A stretch of 7,811 nt of DNA, taken from Planctomycetota bacterium. GTDB taxonomy: Bacteria; Planctomycetota; UBA8108. Every line of letters begins with the position of its first letter. Position 1 is the first letter of the stretch. The translations under genes and the position numbers were made by a program. Location: NCBI GenBank assembly GCA_022451445.1, contig JAKUSY010000133.1, positions 1 to 7,811 on the forward strand, written 5' to 3'. Shown piece by piece: positions 1 to 4,996 of the stretch. The notes beneath the pieces were generated by a model that saw only the letters and a list, made by a program, of their open reading frames with translations, made no database searches and was not told the origin of the DNA.

Positions 1-141
1 GCAATCGCCGGGCAAAAAATTATGGGCGACTGTTCCGGATCAACTTAGAATAATCTATCCAGTCTCCTCACGTTAAGGTAGCCGTCGCGACAAGGGAAAC
101 GGTTCCATATTTCTGATCTACTCTCCAGGCAGGACAAATCG
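1..141. other. upstream non-coding region
   Basis: No convincing gene is seen here. All three plus-strand frames close by about base 75, the longest giving only some 24 residues, so the tail of an upstream gene cannot be recognised or excluded. A TAGAAT hexamer at 46-51 differs from the -10 consensus at one position but has no good -35 partner. The last part carries the ribosome binding site of the first gene. Confidence 0.4.
131..134 (+). promoter_or_regulatory. ribosome binding site of the HEAT/hydrolase gene
   Basis: AGGA lies 7 nt upstream of the ATG at 142. This is normal Shine-Dalgarno spacing and supports that start, which also begins the signal peptide. Confidence 0.6.
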
Positions 142-1758
142 ATGACCTCTTTCAGTATTCCGACCCTCTCCCTTTCGGCCCTCTGCGCCGCCCTGGCCCT
201 GTTGCCTCCTACGGTAAACGGGCAGGAGGAAGGCGTCAGCAAGAGCGCGATCGGCAAAGCTCTTCGCTCTCCCAACTCCCTCATTCGCCACGACACGTGG
301 ACCAAGATGAACCCCGAGGAAAAGAGCCAGTTCAGCATGCTCGTCAAGATCATGGCGAAGATGCCCTGGTTCGACCGTGATGGCACCATCAAGGCGCTGG
401 CGACCGCCGCCAGCGACGAGGTACTCGAAAAGATGATCAACGGCCTCAAGAAGAACAAGGACCGCGCGGTTCGCCAGGGCATGGCCGTCGCCCTTGCCAA
501 GATGGATGACCCTATCTTCTACAAACACCTCTACGAGGCCCTTGATGACAAGGACCCCACGGTTCGCCGGGTCGTGGTCCACAGCCTGCGGGTCCACAAG
601 AAACCCGAGGCCGTCGACGCCCTCGTCAAGCGCTTTCAGAAAGAAGAGGATCCGGTCGTCAAGACCTTCCTCGAGCGCTCCCTCAACGAATTGACCCAGG
701 CCTACCGCGGCCCCAAGGCGGAATACTGGCTGTCCTGGTGGGAGACGGCGAAGAACGACCCGGACTACAAGCTCGGAGAAACTGATGAAGAGGCCAAGAA
801 GGCCGCCGAGGATCTCGGTCACAAGCTCAAGAAAAGAAGGACCGTGTCGATCCTCGGAGGAGTCACGCTCGAATCCTCGGAGCGCGGTTCGGGAATCGGA
901 GTCCCGATCCTGATCATCCCCCCCTACGGCTACAGTGAAAACATCATGCTGCCGTTTCTCTCCGGACTCGAAGCGAGACACAAGCTCCACTACATCAAGC
1001 TGCCTCCGGTAAAGAGCTTCAAGAACCTGCGAGTCGTCAGCGCCAAGCAGATTCCTTATTATCCGATCGACCAGCTGGTCGACGCGTTCGAGGACCTGCG
1101 CAAGGAAACCAAGGAGGAACGTTTCGCGATCATGGCCTGCGGCATGAACAGCTGGATCGCCATGCGCTACGCGAAGAAATACCCCAGGTCGGTGGCCGGC
1201 ATCCTCCTGGTGACGCCGCTATCGGGCGTCAAGGAATACGCCAGGGCGACAGACCGCTTCGAGAGACAGGGCAAGAGCAAGAAAGACACCGAGATGCACT
1301 ACTTCGGGCTGACCCGGAGATTCAACTCTCAAACCGGAGAAAGCAACCTGGACTCCTACCAGCGCGAGAACGAGATCTCCAAATGGGACGGCGAGGGCGG
1401 CTGCATCGACCGCCGCTCCTGGAGCCTCTTCTTCCAGGATGAGCGTGACTACGTCATCAGCATGCTCTACCCGGTCAAGAACCACGTGATGGGAAGCGTC
1501 GCCATTCCGGACTTTGACCTCTTCAAGGAACAGAAGCCGGCCCTCAGGATCCCGGCCCTGGTGATCACCGGCAGGTCGAGCCTCTACAACAGCATCGAGG
1601 CCTCCAAGGCGATCGCCCAGTACTACCGCGGGCTCTGTCTCGTCTACGGCTACTCTTCCTGCATGCCGTTCTGCGAAGAATCCAAGCGGTTCAACAAGGA
1701 TGTCGCCGGCTTCCTCAAGAAGTTCACGCGGGTGAAGAAAAACAAGTCAAAGAAGTAG
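142..1758 (+). CDS. secreted HEAT-repeat protein with a C-terminal alpha/beta-hydrolase-like domain lacking its triad
   Basis: 538 residues. The N-terminus has a hydrophobic stretch (about 11-24) and a likely cleavage near VNG-Q28, so the protein is probably exported, although the n-region has no basic residue. Residues about 75-185 form HEAT-like helical repeats, for example around 108-120, 137-151 and 155-165. A tryptophan-rich joint (YWLSWW, 195-200) follows. Residues about 250-528 read as an alpha/beta-hydrolase: strand PILII (255-259), an elbow-like ACGMNSWIAMRYA (332-344) and a late PALVITG strand (471-477). The expected nucleophile serine aligns with Gly334, the acid with Ser480, and the histidine with Cys507, while flanking family residues (W338, A340, R516-F517-N518) are kept. 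I infer a non-catalytic, probably binding or scaffold protein. It is the first gene of a likely two-gene operon with the downstream peptidase. Its exact partner is unknown. Confidence 0.85.
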   Translation: MTSFSIPTLSLSALCAALALLPPTVNGQEEGVSKSAIGKALRSPNSLIRHDTWTKMNPEEKSQFSMLVKIMAKMPWFDRDGTIKALATAASDEVLEKMINGLKKNKDRAVRQGMAVALAKMDDPIFYKHLYEALDDKDPTVRRVVVHSLRVHKKPEAVDALVKRFQKEEDPVVKTFLERSLNELTQAYRGPKAEYWLSWWETAKNDPDYKLGETDEEAKKAAEDLGHKLKKRRTVSILGGVTLESSERGSGIGVPILIIPPYGYSENIMLPFLSGLEARHKLHYIKLPPVKSFKNLRVVSAKQIPYYPIDQLVDAFEDLRKETKEERFAIMACGMNSWIAMRYAKKYPRSVAGILLVTPLSGVKEYARATDRFERQGKSKKDTEMHYFGLTRRFNSQTGESNLDSYQRENEISKWDGEGGCIDRRSWSLFFQDERDYVISMLYPVKNHVMGSVAIPDFDLFKEQKPALRIPALVITGRSSLYNSIEASKAIAQYYRGLCLVYGYSSCMPFCEESKRFNKDVAGFLKKFTRVKKNKSKK

Positions 1759-1759
1759 A

Positions 1760-1777
1760 GCCGGTAACAGGACCGGC
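1760..1777 (+). other. intercistronic hairpin
   Basis: A perfect 6-bp stem (GCCGGT at 1760-1765 with ACCGGC at 1772-1777) and a 6-nt loop lie between the stop codon of the HEAT/hydrolase gene and the ribosome binding site of the next gene. No T-run follows, so it is not a standard intrinsic terminator. It could tune mRNA stability or expression of the second gene, or be chance in GC-rich DNA. Confidence 0.35.
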
Positions 1778-1782
1778 CCCTC

Positions 1783-1786
1783 CGGA
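1783..1786 (+). promoter_or_regulatory. ribosome binding site supporting the GTG start at 1794
   Basis: GGAG sits 7 nt before GTG 1794. The alternative ATG at 1827, which would begin MAILSLILA, has no comparable site. The site therefore favours GTG, with an n-region of about 12 residues including two basic residues before the hydrophobic core. Confidence 0.5.
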
Positions 1787-1793
1787 GAAAACC

Positions 1794-3389
1794 GTGAATT
1801 ACAGAAAACCTACCGGCGGCAGGCCCATGGCGATCCTTTCGCTCATCCTGGCCGCCGTCCTGCTTGTTCCCGCCACAGCCAACGGCCAGAGAAAACGGTC
1901 CTCGACGACCCGCCTCAGCCGTGACGAGCAAATTGAGGCGGCCCTCAGAAAACGCACCCGGAAGCTCCAGGACCAGTACTGCCGCGACCTCGTCAGGGTA
2001 GCGAACTGGGCCGCGCTCCAGGGCCTCAAGAAGGAGGCCGCCGGGCTGGCAGACAGGATCAAGGAGATCAACCCCGACTATTCCAGGCTCGAGGACGTTC
2101 AAGAGAAGATCGAGAAAGCCGAGCAGGAAGGCGACGCGGATAAAAACGAAAAGAACGGCAAGTCCCTGCTCACGCGGCTGAAAACGGCCGACAAGAAGCA
2201 GGGCGCCGAGCTGGTCAAGCTGGCTATCGGCTGCATGAAGGTCGGCCTCTTCACCAGGTCCTTCGACATGATCAGCCACGTCCTCGAGATCAGTCCGGAC
2301 GATTCGAAGGCCCGTAAAATCCTGGGCTACAAGAAAGACACAAAGACCAAGGAGTGGGTCAGCACCTGGGAATACGTCCAGCGCAGGAAGAACTTCATCA
2401 CGAAGGAGGGGTGGTTCGAAAAGAAAAAGAAGAAAGACTTCGACGCAGACCTGCGCCCCTACAAGGGCAAATGGATCCCTGCCGAACGCGAGAAATCCAT
2501 TCGCACCCGCAACGAGTACGCGCCCTATTCGGTCAAGAGCGAGCACTTCGAGGTCCTGACCAATATGGGACGGGAGAGAGCCTGGGAATTCGCGCTGAAG
2601 CTCGAGGATTTCCACACCCAGTTTTTCAGGACGTTCATCGGCTATTACGATCAGATCGCCGGAGCCAAGCTGCTCTTCAACCGCCCGGACGTCAAGAAGA
2701 TGCACCAGGTCATCCTCTTTCCCAGCCGCAACGACTATCTCCTGCACGTCAAGCAGGAAAAGGGCAACGACAAGCTGCTGAAAGAATCGGCCGGCTTCTA
2801 CTCAGGCAGCGACCGCAAGTCGCGCTTCTACTGGTCGGATAACGAGGAGGAGACCTACCGCACCTTCTATCACGAGGTCGCCCACCAGCTCTTCGCTGAG
2901 ACCAAGGAGACCCGCAGCGGCGGCAGCCGCGGCAACAACTGGGTCGTCGAGGGCATCGCCGTCTATATCGAAACCTGGAAGAAGCTAGATGGACACTGGG
3001 TTCCCGGCTACGAGACCGGCGGCAGCCGCATGGTCACGGCCAAGCGCTTCCTGGCCGCCAGCAAGAACTGGGGCCTGCAGTCCTTCGCCCACATCGACAA
3101 CGACCAGTTCCACAAGGTCAACAGGGGACTCAACTACTGCCTGGCGGGATCCCTGTGCTACTTCTTCATGCACTACAACGATGAGGTCTACAAGGAGGAC
3201 TTTGTTCGCTTCCTGAGCGCCTACTACATGGGGAAGGTCAGCAACGATTCCCTCGCCGAGTACATCAAGGTGGAAGGCGGCGGCGGATTCAACGCCCTCG
3301 AGAAACAGTTCAAGGAATACATGGCCACCCTCGGCGAAAAGAAGCCCGAGGCTGAGAGGGACGAGGCAGAGGACGCCCTCGAGGAATAA
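1794..3389 (+). CDS. secreted DUF1570-like zinc metallopeptidase (gluzincin type)
   Basis: 531 residues with a GTG start. A signal peptide covers about 1-31 (hydrophobic 13-26, cleavage near ANG-Q32). Residues about 40-180 are charged and helical, with a TPR-like segment around 138-170 and the ILGYKKDTKTKEWV pattern (176-189) common upstream of such peptidase domains. The catalytic region shows H360-E-V-A-H364, a HExxH zinc motif, followed by WVVEGIAVYIE (383-393). In this, E386 is the likely third zinc ligand, as in gluzincins. No motif residue is missing, so the enzyme is plausibly active outside the cytoplasm, but its substrate is unknown. A further helical part (415-510) and an acidic tail follow. 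It lies 35 nt downstream of the HEAT/pseudohydrolase gene on the same strand, so co-expression is likely. The assignment to a DUF1570-like family is from motif recognition, not a search. Confidence 0.85.
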   Translation: MNYRKPTGGRPMAILSLILAAVLLVPATANGQRKRSSTTRLSRDEQIEAALRKRTRKLQDQYCRDLVRVANWAALQGLKKEAAGLADRIKEINPDYSRLEDVQEKIEKAEQEGDADKNEKNGKSLLTRLKTADKKQGAELVKLAIGCMKVGLFTRSFDMISHVLEISPDDSKARKILGYKKDTKTKEWVSTWEYVQRRKNFITKEGWFEKKKKKDFDADLRPYKGKWIPAEREKSIRTRNEYAPYSVKSEHFEVLTNMGRERAWEFALKLEDFHTQFFRTFIGYYDQIAGAKLLFNRPDVKKMHQVILFPSRNDYLLHVKQEKGNDKLLKESAGFYSGSDRKSRFYWSDNEEETYRTFYHEVAHQLFAETKETRSGGSRGNNWVVEGIAVYIETWKKLDGHWVPGYETGGSRMVTAKRFLAASKNWGLQSFAHIDNDQFHKVNRGLNYCLAGSLCYFFMHYNDEVYKEDFVRFLSAYYMGKVSNDSLAEYIKVEGGGGFNALEKQFKEYMATLGEKKPEAERDEAEDALEE

Positions 3390-3392
3390 ACC

Positions 3393-4694
3393 TCAGGTCT
3401 CCACCCCACCGGTGCCGGCCGACGCTCCCGGGAAACGGACCCCCGGCAGCAACAGCAGCGAGACCAGGCTGCAGCCGCTGGCGAAAAAAAACGCCGCCTT
3501 CACCGAGTCGCCCGCCGAAAGCCCGCTGCTGGCGGCGAGCCCCAGGACCGAGCCCAGGCCTGAGCCCGTCAGGGCGAGGAGGGTCTGCGATGTGGCGCGA
3601 ACCTCGCTGCCGGCGATCGAGTTGATCGCCAGGCTCACACCGATAAGAAAAAAGACCACGCAGGGAGCGATCAATTGGCTGGCCAGCGCCAGCACCCACG
3701 GCTCCGTCGACGTGGCGAAGACCATGTGGCGGACCAGGGAGGCCGCGATCCCCGCGGCCAGCACCTTCCTGTAGCCGAAGCGCCCGAGGAACCGCGGAAG
3801 CAGAAGAAAGAGAGGAATCTCCAGGATCACCCCCACGGTCTGGATCGGCCCCAGCCAGCCCAGGCGAATATCCGAGCTTGCCAGGGAGCGAGAGAGCGCC
3901 AGGGGCGAGAGGTAGAACATGATCGCGAAGCCGGCCTGCGCCAGGAAGGTAACCAGCAGGAGCCTCGCGAAGCCCGGCGCCAGGAACAACCCCTTGAGGT
4001 CGGCCCGAAAGGTTCCCGAGCCCTCCTCGCGGCCGGCAGGCGGAGTATGGGGGAGCCAGGGATAGAGAAGGACCAGGGCGAGGTGAAGCCCGAAGGTCAG
4101 GTAGATGATGAAATGCAGCGAGCGCTCCCCCCCATCCAGAAGCCAGAAAGCGATCGGCACCGATGGCAGCGCCCAGCCGACCGAGCCCCAGAGCCTGAGG
4201 GACCCGAACTGTCTCGGCGGGTCGGCAAGGTTGTGATAGCAGAGCGCGTTGGAGAGCGAATTCGTCGGCTGCTGCTGGGCGGTGTAGAGGGCGAAGAGGC
4301 CCGTCAACATGATGAGTCCCGCCCCCCGGGAAAAGAGCAGCAATGAAAACGCCGCCGACAGATGGAGCAGGCAGATGAGCCTGTTGACCGCGATGACACG
4401 GTCGCTCAGGGCCCCCCAGACGAAGGGCATCACGCAATTGACCACCGCCGCCCCCAGCGCCAGCAGGCTGAGTTCTCTGACGTCGAAGCCCTTGGCGCTC
4501 TCGAGATAGGGCCCCAGGAAAGGATAGAGAGCTCCCCCGGCGGCATACTGCAGCAGCACCAGCGGAACGAGGACGGAAAATACCCTTCCGCCAATTTTAG
4601 TGGAAGGTCGTGTGGTCTCTGACAAGCCGCAGATGGTAAAGCAAGCGAGCGGGCGGAACAAGAACGGCACGATTAAAGCCGCGGAACTGGTCAC
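3393..4694 (-). CDS. MFS transporter, nucleoside:H+ symporter / phenylpropionate-permease-like
   Basis: 433 residues as an open frame, with about 12 hydrophobic helices. Family marks are WGALSDR at 93-99 (the MFS loop 2-3 motif), FGSLRLWGSVGW at 163-174 (typical of the LacY-like nucleoside/phenylpropionate branch), a membrane glutamate in VILEIPLFLL (289-298) and RATSQTLLAL (366-375). The protein should sit in the inner membrane and move a small organic solute by proton symport; the substrate cannot be told. The start is uncertain. GTG 4694 gives a 37-residue N-terminal extension before the first typical helix (about 38-60). GTG 4670, TTG 4661, TTG 4625 and GTG 4559 are alternatives, the last cutting into helix 1, and none has a good ribosome binding site. 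The gene is convergent with the peptidase gene (3 nt between stops) and divergent from the small selenoprotein gene. Confidence 0.85.
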   Translation of the reverse strand: MTSSAALIVPFLFRPLACFTICGLSETTRPSTKIGGRVFSVLVPLVLLQYAAGGALYPFLGPYLESAKGFDVRELSLLALGAAVVNCVMPFVWGALSDRVIAVNRLICLLHLSAAFSLLLFSRGAGLIMLTGLFALYTAQQQPTNSLSNALCYHNLADPPRQFGSLRLWGSVGWALPSVPIAFWLLDGGERSLHFIIYLTFGLHLALVLLYPWLPHTPPAGREEGSGTFRADLKGLFLAPGFARLLLVTFLAQAGFAIMFYLSPLALSRSLASSDIRLGWLGPIQTVGVILEIPLFLLLPRFLGRFGYRKVLAAGIAASLVRHMVFATSTEPWVLALASQLIAPCVVFFLIGVSLAINSIAGSEVRATSQTLLALTGSGLGSVLGLAASSGLSAGDSVKAAFFFASGCSLVSLLLLPGVRFPGASAGTGGVET

Positions 4695-4711
4695 GGGCGG
4701 CCGTTGAAGGC

Positions 4712-4717
4712 TATACT
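4712..4717 (+). promoter_or_regulatory. possible -10 box of the selenoprotein gene
   Basis: TATACT lies 8 nt before the ATG at 4726. If it is used, transcription would begin at or within a base or two of the ATG, giving a leaderless mRNA. That would explain why the only purine-rich site (GAAGG, 4706-4710) lies too far away, at 15 nt. No strong -35 box is seen (TGGTCA at 4688-4693 is weak). Confidence 0.35.
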
Positions 4718-4725
4718 CTCCGGCT

Positions 4726-4980
4726 ATGAGAAATTTCTACCTCATCTCCCTGTGCTGGCTTGCCCTCTTCCTGGCTCCAGCCATCGCGCGGGCGCAATGC
4801 GTCATGTGAGGACGGAGTATCGACTCCGGTTCGGCGTCGGGATTCACCTGGAGCATTCTCTTCATGATGGGACTCTTCCTGTGCATGGTGAGTTTCGTCA
4901 TCGGCTTTATCTACAGGAACATAAGGGAAAGCGATCGGAAAAAGATGGGAGCTCCCCCCGCCGCCGGCCCCGTCGTATAG
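4726..4980 (+). CDS. candidate small membrane selenoprotein with CxxU motif (UGA at codon 28 read as Sec)
   Basis: The frame runs from ATG 4726 to TAG 4978-4980 with one in-frame TGA at 4807-4809. Stopping there leaves a bare 27-residue signal peptide. Read as selenocysteine it gives 84 residues. The parts are a basic start (MRN), a hydrophobic core (about 5-20), a signal-peptidase-like ARA (21-23), Q24, C25-V-M-U28, a short Gly/Ser linker (29-41), one transmembrane helix (about 42-63, WSILFMMGLFLCMV...), and a basic tail RNIRESDRKK (64-73). This implies N-out, C-in topology with the C-x-x-U pair just outside the membrane, a typical thiol/selenol redox geometry. From memory it resembles small planctomycete proteins with a CxxC after the signal peptide followed by a WSILFMM-like helix, Sec replacing the second Cys. 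An in-frame stop at 4705-4707 rules out an upstream start. Its substrate is unknown. A decayed CxxC gene or a TGC-to-TGA sequence error is the alternative. Confidence 0.75.
4807..4809 (+). other. in-frame UGA, predicted selenocysteine codon
   Basis: The TGA occupies the position where the second cysteine of a CxxC motif would be (C25-V-M-U28). The sequence after it in the same frame codes for a clear transmembrane helix and a positively charged tail, which is unlikely by chance. Confidence 0.72.
4810..4839 (+). promoter_or_regulatory. candidate bacterial SECIS stem-loop
   Basis: Bases 4821-4828 pair with 4832-4839 in an 8-position stem with one U-C mismatch (4825 against 4835), leaving a 3-bp upper stem and a GUU loop (4829-4831). 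There are 19 nt between the UGA and the loop, and the loop begins GU. Counting the U of UGA as 1, the loop G and U are positions 23 and 24, the same as the SelB-contacting G23 and U24 of the E. coli fdhF element as I recall it. The U mismatch recalls the bulged U of that element. SelB bound here would deliver Sec-tRNA to the UGA. A competing perfect 6-bp hairpin (4813-4818 with 4823-4828) has its loop too close to the UGA to serve. Confidence 0.65.
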
Positions 4981-4996
4981 GAGAGCGCCGGGACTA

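Noticed and set aside
118..990. A 290-codon minus-strand frame opposite the HEAT region
   Set aside because: It is an antisense shadow of the HEAT gene, with no ribosome binding site or recognised motif.
1650..2747. A 365-codon minus-strand frame opposite the first two genes
   Set aside because: It is an antisense shadow caused by GC-rich codon bias, crosses a gene boundary and has no domain.
3381..3394. GAGG/CCTC inverted repeat around the two convergent stop codons
   Set aside because: A 4-bp stem with no T-run is too weak to call a terminator.
3310..4437. A 375-codon minus-strand frame inside the transporter gene
   Set aside because: It is a Pro/Arg/Gly-rich shadow of the transporter in another frame of the same strand. 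The transporter frame has clear MFS motifs.
4813..4828. Perfect 6-bp hairpin with a 4-nt loop right after the UGA
   Set aside because: It is not chosen as the SECIS itself: only 9 nt separate UGA and loop, and the loop begins with AU, without an early G. Kept as a possible competing structure.
4947..4956. 10-bp palindrome GGGAGCTCCC near the end of the selenoprotein gene
   Set aside because: It has no loop and lies within the coding sequence. It is probably chance in GC-rich DNA.
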